DNA of 64,000 nucleotides from the NCBI GenBank assembly GCA_018001635.1, contig JAGNHS010000008.1, positions 1 through 64,000 on the forward strand, read 5' to 3'. The stretch comes from Pseudomonadota bacterium. Lineage in GTDB: Bacteria > Bdellovibrionota > UBA2428. Both the position numbers and the translations under genes were made by a program. Below are positions 1-8,149 of this stretch, piece after piece; position 1 is the stretch's first letter, and the number at the start of each line of letters is the position of its first letter. Below the pieces are notes generated by a model. The model saw nothing but the letters and a program-made list of their open reading frames with translations. It was not told the origin of the DNA and did no database searches.

Positions 1-95
1 GTCTAAGTATGGGCATGAGTGCCGATGCGCATTTGGCCATTGAAGAAGGTTCAAGCTGTGTTCGTATAGGAACTCAACTTTTTGGTGCTCGATAA
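1..95 (+). CDS. yggS: YggS/PROSC family pyridoxal phosphate homeostasis protein (C-terminal end only)
   Basis: Only the last 30 codons lie in the window, in the frame starting at base 3. They read [16 protein letters not shown] followed by [12 protein letters not shown] and a TAA stop. This is the well-known C-terminal signature of the YggS family (LSMGMS-x-D near the phosphate-binding loop, then VRIGT-x-x-FG-x-R). Family members bind pyridoxal 5'-phosphate in the cytoplasm and buffer its level; no catalytic reaction is established. The FolC-like gene starts 3 bases after the stop, so the two are probably cotranscribed. Partial because of the window edge. Confidence 0.85.
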   Translation, partial: LSMGMSADAHLAIEEGSSCVRIGTQLFGAR

Positions 96-98
96 GTC

Positions 99-1415
99 AT
101 GACTAATTTAGCCAATGAGTTTCGCACTATTGTTTTAAATTTAGAAAATCGATTAAAAAGAAAGAACCCTGCAGAGAGTTTCGACAAAGTACAATTTGCA
201 CTTAATAATTTAAAATTAAAAATTGATGCTAATAAAGTTGTGTTGGTTTCTGGAAATAATGGCAAGGGAAGTGTTTGCGCCACGCTAGAAGCGCTTTTGA
301 GGCATGCCGGAAAACGTGTCGGGGTTTCTCTTTCGCCGCATTTAATTTCGGTTACAGAAAGAATAAGGCTTAACGGGAAAGAGGTTTCTCGTTCTACATT
401 TTGTCAGGCTCATTATGAGCTCGAGAAGATATTTGTTGATGAGTCTTTTGATTTTTACGAATGGATTACGTTGTTGGCTGTTTGGATTTTCTTTTCTGGA
501 AAATACGGTGAGCCAGTAGATTATGCTGTTTTTGAAGCCAGACAAGGAGGACTTTGGGATGTTGCCAATCCTATTCCTCATAAGAATTGTGTGATCACTA
601 GACTCTTCCAGTCTAATGAAAAAATTGACATAAAAACGTTAAGAGAAATTGCCAAACATCAGTATGGAACTATAACTCGTAATGCAAAAGTGGTTCATTT
701 AAAAGCTCCCGATCGATGGAATCCTCTCTTGAGCGCTATTAAGGAAAAAACGAAGAGTAAATGGGCCGAAGTTTCGGATATTGATTTTGAAGTGTTTTAC
801 CGTAAGCGAGAGGTCACCTTTAGTTTGATTAGTAAATGGGGGCAGGTAGAGCTTGTTTTGGCTGGACCCCGGGGTGTTGAAAATACATTATTAGCATTGC
901 AAATGTTTGAAGAGCTTGGTTTTGATCCTCGGGAACACTTAGAGGCTTTAAAAAAAGTTCACTTTCCTTGCCGAATGCAGAGAATAGATGAGTACAACGA
1001 AGCGCAGTGCCCAATCTTCTTATCTGGGGATTATACGATTCAAGGGATTATGAGCTTGGTCGAGTTGTTGGATTATTATCCACGTAAAAATCTGCACATT
1101 TTAATCGGCGTTAATATGGATCAAGAAGTGGATCAGATTCTCTCACCGCTATTTAAAATAAAAGATGCTCATATTTACTTAACTCGTTCTCCAAGAAGAT
1201 CACTTCCATTGAGGTCATATGGTAAATGGCATCGTAAGGCTGTGGGGGCGTGGGCTAGTCCAAAAATTGCACTCGATAAGATTGCAAAAGTGGCTCATCG
1301 TGAAGACATGATACTTGTTACCGGTTCTTTGGAGTTAGTGGGAAGAGTGAAAGAGTTTATTACTGAAAAACCTCAAGCCCGAAAAAGAGATGCGCTTAGA
1401 GAACTCAGTCTTTAA
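99..1415 (+). CDS. FolC-like Mur-ligase family protein with degenerate active site
   Basis: 438 aa, ATG start 3 bases after the yggS stop. The fold signature of folylpolyglutamate/dihydrofolate synthase is clear. It has a P-loop SGNNGKGS (51-58, family GTNGKGS), the SPH motif (80-82 region) followed by ERIRLNG, then EARQGGLWDVAN where the family has EVGLGGRLDATN. Near the C-terminal domain LIGVNMDQEVDQIL aligns with the usual GvlxDKD segment. However, the DH motif and the EKAGI segment carrying the carbamoylated lysine are replaced (IAKHQYGTI), and the DGAHNP motif reads SGDYTI. The protein therefore keeps nucleotide-binding features but may not add glutamate to folates. It could be a pseudoenzyme, or a Mur-ligase relative with another substrate. 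Family membership is fairly sure; folC function is not. Confidence 0.7.
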   Translation: MTNLANEFRTIVLNLENRLKRKNPAESFDKVQFALNNLKLKIDANKVVLVSGNNGKGSVCATLEALLRHAGKRVGVSLSPHLISVTERIRLNGKEVSRSTFCQAHYELEKIFVDESFDFYEWITLLAVWIFFSGKYGEPVDYAVFEARQGGLWDVANPIPHKNCVITRLFQSNEKIDIKTLREIAKHQYGTITRNAKVVHLKAPDRWNPLLSAIKEKTKSKWAEVSDIDFEVFYRKREVTFSLISKWGQVELVLAGPRGVENTLLALQMFEELGFDPREHLEALKKVHFPCRMQRIDEYNEAQCPIFLSGDYTIQGIMSLVELLDYYPRKNLHILIGVNMDQEVDQILSPLFKIKDAHIYLTRSPRRSLPLRSYGKWHRKAVGAWASPKIALDKIAKVAHREDMILVTGSLELVGRVKEFITEKPQARKRDALRELSL

Positions 1416-1533
1416 GGCGTCTAAGTTTTATTCAGATCTCCCAAAATTCGTTATTTTTTAGAGAATCCAAGGCTTAAAGTCTGATTTTTATGACGCTTTT
1501 CTTAGGCACACCTTTAGCAATACTTCCTTCACT

Positions 1534-2085
1534 ATGAAACTGAGAATGCTTTTAAGTGCTCTTTTAAGTTTTCAGGGAATTCAGGCATTGGCTTGGGACG
1601 AGCAGAGATATCAAGGCATTCGAGAATCTATTGTTAGTTATTTTGATAATCATAAAAGCAATGAATTTGGATTAGTCGCAAAAGAGGCTAATAATAATTC
1701 TCTCGCCGAAGGAATTGCTAAAGAGTTTGAATCCAAAGAAGCCGATAAAGTTAATCAACTCTTTGATCGAATCCAAATTTTAATAAAGTGGAGATATTTA
1801 GAGCCGAAGGGAAATTTTGCCGATTTTATTTCGAGTGATGCTGTAGATTATCAGCTTATTTACTTTGCATTTTTAAGTTTAGTTGTTCAAGGCGGAGATC
1901 GATTGTTTGAAAAAACCGTTGCTTCATCTAATGGAGCAGAAATTTATTCTGATTCTGGTTTGGATCCGAAAATATATGCATTTTTAGTAAGTCAGAGAGC
2001 TGAAGATTTAAAAAATAAAGACATTAAAAGTAAAGCCGTTTCAGCTTTGAGTGAAAATTCGGATTCTAATTTAGCGATAAAATAA
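1534..2085 (+). CDS. secreted hypothetical protein, 183 aa
   Basis: I do not recognise a family. The N-terminus MKLRMLLSALLSFQGIQALA is a good Sec signal peptide with an A-x-A-type cleavage site before WDEQ, so the mature protein (about 165 aa) should be periplasmic or secreted. The remainder is rich in Lys, Glu, Asn and Ser and looks alpha-helical, with no cysteines. About 118 bases separate it from the upstream FolC-like gene, so it probably has its own promoter. Its 3' end overlaps the convergent TPR/SH3 gene by 15 bases. Confidence 0.65.
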   Translation: MKLRMLLSALLSFQGIQALAWDEQRYQGIRESIVSYFDNHKSNEFGLVAKEANNNSLAEGIAKEFESKEADKVNQLFDRIQILIKWRYLEPKGNFADFISSDAVDYQLIYFAFLSLVVQGGDRLFEKTVASSNGAEIYSDSGLDPKIYAFLVSQRAEDLKNKDIKSKAVSALSENSDSNLAIK

Positions 2086-2739
2086 GAGAGAGTTGTTGTG
2101 AATCCAACCTCGAAACGAACCGACTCGTTCAACTTCACTGTAATCATCGTTTTTTCTAAGAATTCTAACCCTTGATCCTGAAGTAGCTTGTGCGGTTTCT
2201 TCCGCTGCGTCTAGGGGGGCCGCTCTCAGTGTGGAATCCTTTTGAACAATTGCAAAACTTTTTCCTAACGAAGTGAATAGTGCAGAAACGATCAGCATAA
2301 TCATTAGACAAAGGCCAAAGATAGACTGTCTTTTACTAAGAGCTTTAATAAATTTAGCGGATAAAAGTATGAAGCCTAAAAGTCCCGCAATGAAAAATTG
2401 TTCTTCGGCCCTTACGTAGCTTTGAAGCGTAAATGCCCATTCAGAAGGATGCTCCATGGGCATTCCTCTTCCGCCCGGTATTAAGTTTTGAGCTATTTCT
2501 ATATCTTTTCTAATGTCGCCATTAAAGCGATCGCTCTTTTGAGCTTCGTATAGGTGCCAAATCCCCGAGCCGAAATTTTTATTGGAAATCATGGCACGCC
2601 CTAAATAATAATCTAAGCCAGGTGATCGCCAGCCATTACTATATAGGTTTTCTAAATCTTTTTGAGCTTCGGGATATTTACCCTTAGCGAGGCTATCTAA
2701 GGCTTGTTTATAGAGACTTTGTAAATTCTCTTGAGCCAT
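2071..2739 (-). CDS. TPR and SH3-like membrane protein (BatE-like architecture)
   Basis: 222 aa. Residues 1-85 form tetratricopeptide-like helices (YKQALDSLAKGKYPEAQKDL, then YYLGRAMISNKNFGSGIWHL). Residues about 114-160 hold two hydrophobic membrane segments. Residues about 163-222 resemble a bacterial SH3 domain (SFAIVQKDSTLRAAP then SRVRILRKNDDYSEVE and FRGWIHNNSLL). TPR-TM-SH3 is the layout of BatE proteins of the aerotolerance operon, but no batA-D genes are nearby, so this is only an architectural match. The start ATG lies inside the end of the upstream HTH/coiled-coil gene (32-base overlap), implying translational coupling. It overlaps the convergent gene at its 3' end. Confidence 0.65.
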   Translation of the reverse strand: MAQENLQSLYKQALDSLAKGKYPEAQKDLENLYSNGWRSPGLDYYLGRAMISNKNFGSGIWHLYEAQKSDRFNGDIRKDIEIAQNLIPGGRGMPMEHPSEWAFTLQSYVRAEEQFFIAGLLGFILLSAKFIKALSKRQSIFGLCLMIMLIVSALFTSLGKSFAIVQKDSTLRAAPLDAAEETAQATSGSRVRILRKNDDYSEVERVGSFRGWIHNNSLLFYR

Positions 2740-3073
2740 GACTTTGTTGGAGAGTGTGTATCTCCGCCTCTAAGGCTTTGATAAAAGTTTCTAGCTCTGC
2801 AATTTGATTTTTTAGCTGACGATTTTCTTCAGACAAGCGAAGATAGTCGTTAGAAGCGTTAGCCCCTAAAGAATCTTCCTTTCGCAGACTAGCATTTACG
2901 TTCATTCTGCTAAATAAAGGCGCTCGTCCCAATGTTTCAGCGGAATCTTCCAAATAATATTTTCCTTTTTCTAAGTGAAAAGGAATTGTGCGAGCCCTGA
3001 TTCTTCGACGAAGAGTAGATTGGGATACTCCAAATTTTGCTGCGTATGATGCTAGATCAATCCATGTTGCCAT
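2708..3073 (-). CDS. helix-turn-helix plus coiled-coil protein
   Basis: 121 aa from the ATG at 3073; a 13-codon extension to a TTG is possible but adds nothing conserved. Residues 2-50 look like a MerR/excisionase-type winged helix: WIDLASYAAKFGVSQSTLRR, then a basic IRARTIPFHLEKGKYYLE hairpin wing. Residues about 76-110 are a heptad coiled coil (LSEENRQLKNQIAELETFIK). It may bind DNA as a dimer, or act as an assembly adaptor for the membrane protein encoded immediately downstream. The partner is suggested only by the 32-base overlap. It is divergent from the patatin gene, with about 120 bases between the starts. Confidence 0.6.
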   Translation of the reverse strand: MATWIDLASYAAKFGVSQSTLRRRIRARTIPFHLEKGKYYLEDSAETLGRAPLFSRMNVNASLRKEDSLGANASNDYLRLSEENRQLKNQIAELETFIKALEAEIHTLQQSHGSREFTKSL

Positions 3074-3192
3074 ATCTAATCTTGAATTTAACCCGATTTT
3101 CAAAATATTCAAGGACTTATCAAAAGATTTCTTTATGCGTTAGTAGGAATGCAGGGAAAGATGAAAATACTTTTCTGGTTTAAAATGAAGAC

Positions 3193-4341
3193 ATGGATCT
3201 TGGATCAAAAAAGAAAATTGCATTTGTTTGTAGTGGGGGTGCGGTAAAAGCAGCAGCCTTTCATATGGGTGTAGCATTATCACTGCAGAGGGTAGGTTTT
3301 CATTTTGTTGGTGGAAGTCGAAAATCTCAGCCCGATCAAGCGCCAATGGATCCATCAAAGGCCATTCGTGTTTATGTTGGAGCATCGGCAGGAAGCCTGA
3401 TATCAACATTTTTAGCTCAGGGCGGCAATCTTTTGGATCTCGTTGCGGCTTATCGAAATGATAAAAGTATTGAGGGTATCGCCGGGTTGAAATATCGGCA
3501 GATGTTTTCTTCTAGATTGTCAGCGTCTGAAGCGGTTCTTAATTTAGACTCATTCTTTTTTAATTTTCTAAAAAGTAAAAGCTTTAGCAGTCCGTTTAAT
3601 ACCAATGGAATAAAGGAGTATTTAAATTCGCAAATCATTTCTCATGATAATTTTGCGGATTTGGAGTCGGATTTATTTATTGTTGCTACAAAACTCAACG
3701 ATCCTCAGAAATTGGTTTTTGGACGCTATAAATCGTCACCCTCTGTAAATTATCTTCAATATCGCAATGACGTCAGTATAAGTGATGCTTGTGCGGCAAG
3801 CATGTCTTTGCCCCCCGTTTATCATCCTTATACATTGCAATTGGGAGGAGAGGCTCATGACTTGTTTGATGGAGAAGTCAGAGAGCCGCTAAATGCGCAC
3901 ATAGCGCGAGATGCAGACTGTGATTTAATTATTTGTAGTTATACATATCAACCACTTCGTTTAACGAAGCCTGAGGACTCTTTAAGTAAGAAGGGTATGT
4001 TGGCCATTACTTTGCAGGCAGTTTATCAAAGTTTAGAGGAAAAGATTCAAGTTGCTAGAGGAGCACGAATGAAAGAGCGGGCTCTCTTAGATTATGTTCA
4101 TAAATTTTGTAAGAAAAATAACATAGAAACTAAATTAGAAGATGAGTTATGTGAGGAAATCGAAGCCAGGATGTCTTATAAAAGTCACATTGATTATATT
4201 TATATTCATCCAAAATCTTCAGATTTAGACATGTTTATGATGCCGCATTTTTCTCTAAATCGAAAACATACAGAAGCCATTGTGAAAAAGGGTTACTTGG
4301 CCGGGCTGTCTGGCGTTAGAGGGCTTGGAATTAAAAATTAA
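3193..4341 (+). CDS. patatin-like phospholipase family protein
   Basis: 382 aa. Patatins are Ser-Asp dyad lipid acyl hydrolases. The glycine-rich oxyanion segment SGGAVKAAAFHMG lies at about 14-26, the nucleophile elbow GASAG at 63-67 (Ser65), and the DG pair LFDGEV has Asp226. There is no signal peptide, so the protein is cytoplasmic, or exported by a route not visible here. The product could remodel its own phospholipids or attack host/prey lipids; predators of this group often carry several patatins, so the second role is inference. No Shine-Dalgarno sequence is obvious. The 3' end overlaps the convergent gene by 4 bases. Confidence 0.85.
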   Translation: MDLGSKKKIAFVCSGGAVKAAAFHMGVALSLQRVGFHFVGGSRKSQPDQAPMDPSKAIRVYVGASAGSLISTFLAQGGNLLDLVAAYRNDKSIEGIAGLKYRQMFSSRLSASEAVLNLDSFFFNFLKSKSFSSPFNTNGIKEYLNSQIISHDNFADLESDLFIVATKLNDPQKLVFGRYKSSPSVNYLQYRNDVSISDACAASMSLPPVYHPYTLQLGGEAHDLFDGEVREPLNAHIARDADCDLIICSYTYQPLRLTKPEDSLSKKGMLAITLQAVYQSLEEKIQVARGARMKERALLDYVHKFCKKNNIETKLEDELCEEIEARMSYKSHIDYIYIHPKSSDLDMFMMPHFSLNRKHTEAIVKKGYLAGLSGVRGLGIKN

Positions 4342-5999
4342 AGGGACGCTTGGCTGATAACACCAGCCTTTGTTCGGACCACTTCTACAGAGAGAATTTT
4401 ATTAGATTTAGAATCTTTTAAAATGAGGTGCCATTCACCACTTGAAACAGAGGTGATTGCAAATTTTACAGCTTCATTTTGATCAACATAGTTTTCATCA
4501 AAAAAGTTAAAGTCTGCGCGAGCCTTGTTTCCAAAAGAATCAATCAATTCAAGTTTAAGATCTTTTCTTCCCGCTAAGGACCGATCAATTCTACCTAAAA
4601 TGATACCTTTGTCTTTTAGATCTAGATTTTTGTTAGAGAGTAAAGCTTGAAGCTGTTTAGGGGTGAAGAGCGCTACATCTTTTAAAAGCGATGAATTGCT
4701 ATGAGATACGTTGAGCCAAGTTGTTAAGTATTGCTTATTAGATGCTCCCAATTCACTTTGTTGTTTGGCAGGATCAATTTCAAGTTCAATAACATCAGGA
4801 AAGGGTCGCTTGAAGAGGTTGGGTATTTTTACGTAACCCTCTTCATCGGGCCAATAAATGCCCTTTTGTCCGCCTACTGTAGTCATTATGGGCGTTCCGC
4901 TTGGAGGAGTTCCGTAAACGGCATCACTTATCGAAAATATATATTCGTAAGGTCGAGAATCGATAATGCTTACAGAAAATTCTTTAGGCGCTCCAAGAGT
5001 GTTTAAGATGGCAGAGGGCCATTCGCTTTTTGAGTTTTCAGTGGGCATTAAATATTGAAGCTTGGAGCTTAAGTGAGCGGCAAGAAAGTCACCCGTTGGT
5101 CCACTTTGTTGTGCAAAAGGAAGGAACACACCGAAAAGGCCAACGGAATAAAATGTATGAGCTGGCTCAACATCTTGTAAGTCTAAAAAGACGTTTGAAA
5201 TTGGTTTGAGTTTGGTGTCTAAAAACTTTCCTAAAATAACATGCTTTTTGTCGTCTTTGATCGAAAGCGATTTGAAGATAGGTTCTTTGCGAGTTTCTGG
5301 ATAAAGCACAACGGGGGTGACTTGACCGAGGTGAGCATAACCCACTGCGGGTAGATACCCATTTTTATAAACTACAAAACGGGTGGAATGTGTTCGAGAA
5401 AATGGAGCCTGAGCAACACCGTGCATATCGGTAGTCGTGCTTAGGGCATAGTTTGGATGAATCCAGTGGATTTCAGCATTTTCAATGGCTTTTGGGCTTT
5501 GATCTAAAAGAGTGACTTCATCCAAGACTAATACAGTGGCTTGCTGATTATTGGCCTTAGGTAATTGTTTAATTGAAAACGCTTTAGGAGCAGATGAAAC
5601 TTCAACGGGTTTAATTTCCGCTTTCGCTAATTTTGGAAGAGGAACGCTTGGAGATAAGAAGATTGGTGTTTCAATCTTTTTTGAGGCAAGAATAGCAACG
5701 GGTTGGGTCAATGATGAAACTTGCTTGTGTATTGGTTCTTGAAGATTTTCGTAAACCTCTGCTCTAATAAAAAATGGACTTATTAAAGCTTCTTTTTTCG
5801 AAACTTTTTCATCGCTAGAGATGATTGGAAAAGGTTGATAGCTTTTACGATCAAAACGTTGATCAAAGACTAATGATTTTTCAGAAGCAGAAAGTGCTTT
5901 GTTTTGGAAAGTCCAAAAAGGTTTATGCCAAGATTCGGCACATAGAAATTTACCGCTAAGCAAAGATGTCAAACTTAAGTAAACTCCTAACTTTCTCAT
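4338..5999 (-). CDS. large secreted protein with Ig-like/carboxypeptidase-regulatory-like segments
   Basis: 553 aa from the ATG at 5999, chosen because MRKLGVYLSLTSLLSGKFLCAESW is a signal peptide. A further upstream ATG at 6047 would overlap the divergent kinase gene. No catalytic motif was found. Residues about 150-235 (ATVLVLDEVTLLDQSP, then DMHGVAQAPF and FVVYKNGYLPAVGYA) look like a carboxypeptidase regulatory/Ig-like beta-sandwich repeat. The rest is also beta-rich. It is probably a surface or periplasmic structural or adhesive protein. It stands alone between convergent patatin and divergent amgK-like genes. Confidence 0.6.
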   Translation of the reverse strand: MRKLGVYLSLTSLLSGKFLCAESWHKPFWTFQNKALSASEKSLVFDQRFDRKSYQPFPIISSDEKVSKKEALISPFFIRAEVYENLQEPIHKQVSSLTQPVAILASKKIETPIFLSPSVPLPKLAKAEIKPVEVSSAPKAFSIKQLPKANNQQATVLVLDEVTLLDQSPKAIENAEIHWIHPNYALSTTTDMHGVAQAPFSRTHSTRFVVYKNGYLPAVGYAHLGQVTPVVLYPETRKEPIFKSLSIKDDKKHVILGKFLDTKLKPISNVFLDLQDVEPAHTFYSVGLFGVFLPFAQQSGPTGDFLAAHLSSKLQYLMPTENSKSEWPSAILNTLGAPKEFSVSIIDSRPYEYIFSISDAVYGTPPSGTPIMTTVGGQKGIYWPDEEGYVKIPNLFKRPFPDVIELEIDPAKQQSELGASNKQYLTTWLNVSHSNSSLLKDVALFTPKQLQALLSNKNLDLKDKGIILGRIDRSLAGRKDLKLELIDSFGNKARADFNFFDENYVDQNEAVKFAITSVSSGEWHLILKDSKSNKILSVEVVRTKAGVISQASL

Positions 6000-6038
6000 A
6001 TCAACTTCTGATGCTACATTTGATAGTAGAGCAAGGCA

Positions 6039-7064
6039 ATGAATCAAGAGTATAGAAAGATGACGCCTCAGAAAGAGCCGCTCTGCGCCGTGTTCCCAAG
6101 TTTATTCGTTAAAAATCAGAGCTTAGAGGTCAAAAAGTTGGCGGGGGATGCTTCAAAGCGCGAGTATTTTCGAATTGAGCAAAATAAAAAATTTTTTATT
6201 CTCCAGACCGACGATCCTTTTCCTGGGGTGTCTCCCAACAAACATCCGTTTTTAGCGGCTCAAGCCATTTTCAAAAAAATTGCTTTGCCGGTTCCCGAAA
6301 TTCATTCAACATGGCCAGAGTCCGGCTGGGTATTAATGGAAGACCTTGGCGATTTGTTTCTTCAGAAACAGCCTGAAGAAAAGCACTACAAAAGGGCGCT
6401 CGATCATCTTGTCTTGTTGGCCGATAAAGCTCATCAAAATTTTTTTAAAGAAGCTCATGATGAACTTTCTTTAGCGCCACATTGGAATTGGGCGTTTGAT
6501 GAGAAAAAGCTTTGCGATGAAATGCTTTATACTCAAAACTTTTTGGTAGAAGAATATTGTCACAAAGATGGAAAAGATTTTCTTAATTTGGTGCTAAACA
6601 TTTGCCAGGAGCTAGCGGCGAGACCGAGGGTTTTTTGTCATCGCGATTATCACAGTAGAAATTTAATGATAACAAGCCAGGAACTTTTCATCATTGATTT
6701 TCAGGATGCGCGAATGGGTCCTTTATCTTATGACGTGGCTTCATTGTTGTGGGATCCTTACGTGAAGATGGACGACGCCTTTAGATCGAGGCTGTTGAAT
6801 TATTGGAAAGCCGCCTTACCCTCTAGGCTGAAGTCATCAGATTTAGACAGAGAAATACATCTCATGAAAATCCAAAGACTTTTAAAGGCCGCAGGTTCTT
6901 ATGCAAGTTTCGTTTCTAAAAAGAACACAAAAGAATATTTACCTTATTTGCAGCCTGCATTAGTGGAAGCTAAAAAAAGTTGCGAAGAACTAAATTTAAA
7001 TAAACTCAGCGAATTTATTTCTGAGATTATGGAGATTCATCAAGAAAAGGAACGCATAATTTAA
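6039..7064 (+). CDS. amgK: AmgK-like amino-sugar (MurNAc/GlcNAc) kinase
   Basis: 341 aa, aminoglycoside-phosphotransferase fold. Residues 201-208 HRDYHSRN form the catalytic loop and 220-222 (DFQ in IIDFQDARMGPLSYD) the metal-binding aspartate; the SLLWDPYV stretch that follows is typical of AmgK. In Pseudomonas, AmgK phosphorylates MurNAc and GlcNAc at the anomeric position, feeding MurU in a peptidoglycan recycling shortcut. The next gene, overlapping by one base (TAATG), is a sugar nucleotidyltransferase of MurU type. This supports the role strongly. An alternative is another sugar or small-molecule kinase of the APH family. Confidence 0.75.
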   Translation: MNQEYRKMTPQKEPLCAVFPSLFVKNQSLEVKKLAGDASKREYFRIEQNKKFFILQTDDPFPGVSPNKHPFLAAQAIFKKIALPVPEIHSTWPESGWVLMEDLGDLFLQKQPEEKHYKRALDHLVLLADKAHQNFFKEAHDELSLAPHWNWAFDEKKLCDEMLYTQNFLVEEYCHKDGKDFLNLVLNICQELAARPRVFCHRDYHSRNLMITSQELFIIDFQDARMGPLSYDVASLLWDPYVKMDDAFRSRLLNYWKAALPSRLKSSDLDREIHLMKIQRLLKAAGSYASFVSKKNTKEYLPYLQPALVEAKKSCEELNLNKLSEFISEIMEIHQEKERII

Positions 7065-8149
7065 TGGGAGATTTAAAGGGCACGGTAGGAGTGGTTTTGG
7101 CGGCTGGATTGGGAAATAGATTGCGTCCAAGCACTTTGTATTGTCCCAAGCCGTTGATACCGGTGGCGGGAGTGGAGCCTTTGTTTTTTGCGCTTCATCA
7201 GTTTCAAGAAATTGGGATTAAAAGAGTTATTGTAAATGTGCATTATTTACCTATGCAAATAACTGAGGCCTTATCTCTATGGAAGGGGCATTTCCCTGAT
7301 ATGGAATTTAGGGTGTCTTATGAAATGGCCGAGATATTAGGAACGGGTGGAGCTCTTATTAAGATTGCTGAAGAAAATGGCGACTGGATTCAAGATGCTG
7401 GAATCTTGTTGCAAAACGGAGACACCCTGGCTTCTTTTGATCTTTTAAAGCTCGTTGAAAAAGCAGATCAAAGCACATTGGCGACTTCATTTAGAAATGA
7501 TTTTTTAGAAAAATATAATCCTCTTTGGTTGAGTTCTCATGGTTCTTGGGCGGGTATTGGTAAAGATCCAAAATCAGAGGATTGGCTTCCCGCTCATTTT
7601 TTTGGAGTTCACTATCTGAGCCCCAAGGCAGTTAAATCCATAAAAACTTTTTGTGGTGAACTGAGATCCATTGATTTGTTTAATGGAATCTATAGGCCAC
7701 TGTCTGATCATGGTTTTACTTTTAAATCTGTTGAGTTTTTGAAAAATACAAACACATCCGATTTTTGGTTCGACATGAATAACAAAGAGTTTTTGTTAAA
7801 CGCTCAAGAACATCTTCTTTCTGCAAGCAATCGAGGGGTTTGGTCCAAAATACTAGAACATCGTCATCCTGGAATTAAAGAAATTGAAAGTGGAGTTTGG
7901 GTGAAAGGAGCCGGCAACTATCCGGGGATTAGTTTTTCATCCCCCGTTGTTTTTGTTGAAGAAAACTCAAGCTATTTAAATCGTTCTAATGAAATTTTAA
8001 AAATTGGACCATCGGTTTCGTGGGTACAAGAGAAAAGTTTAGAACAGAACCAACATCCACAAAACATTAAAAACTCTGTTGTGATGTTGAAGAAAGCTTG
8101 GCAACACGATATCCCACAAGACATTCTTAATGATATCGTTTTGGCTTAG
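7064..8149 (+). CDS. murU: MurU-like sugar-1-phosphate nucleotidyltransferase
   Basis: 361 aa. The N-terminus has the nucleotidyltransferase signature VVLAAGLGNRLRPST and PKPLIPVAG (10-35), and LQNGDTLASFD supplies the metal-binding Asp. MurU makes UDP-MurNAc from MurNAc-1-phosphate. The chain is about 120 residues longer than typical MurU. The added part (IESGVWVKGAG, then GISFSSPVVFVEENS) resembles left-handed beta-helix turns, as in GlmU or mannose-1-phosphate guanylyltransferases, so the exact sugar is uncertain. It is translationally coupled to the kinase upstream and overlaps the permease gene downstream by 20 bases. Assignment as MurU rests on the pairing with AmgK. Confidence 0.65.
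   Translation: MGDLKGTVGVVLAAGLGNRLRPSTLYCPKPLIPVAGVEPLFFALHQFQEIGIKRVIVNVHYLPMQITEALSLWKGHFPDMEFRVSYEMAEILGTGGALIKIAEENGDWIQDAGILLQNGDTLASFDLLKLVEKADQSTLATSFRNDFLEKYNPLWLSSHGSWAGIGKDPKSEDWLPAHFFGVHYLSPKAVKSIKTFCGELRSIDLFNGIYRPLSDHGFTFKSVEFLKNTNTSDFWFDMNNKEFLLNAQEHLLSASNRGVWSKILEHRHPGIKEIESGVWVKGAGNYPGISFSSPVVFVEENSSYLNRSNEILKIGPSVSWVQEKSLEQNQHPQNIKNSVVMLKKAWQHDIPQDILNDIVLA

Noticed and set aside
5920-5999. Lipoprotein signal (FLC) in the large secreted protein
   Set aside because: KFLC does not fit a lipobox; a type I signal peptide is more likely.
6000-6047. Start of the large secreted protein at 6047
   Set aside because: It would overlap the divergent kinase gene and bury the signal peptide; the ATG at 5999 fits better.
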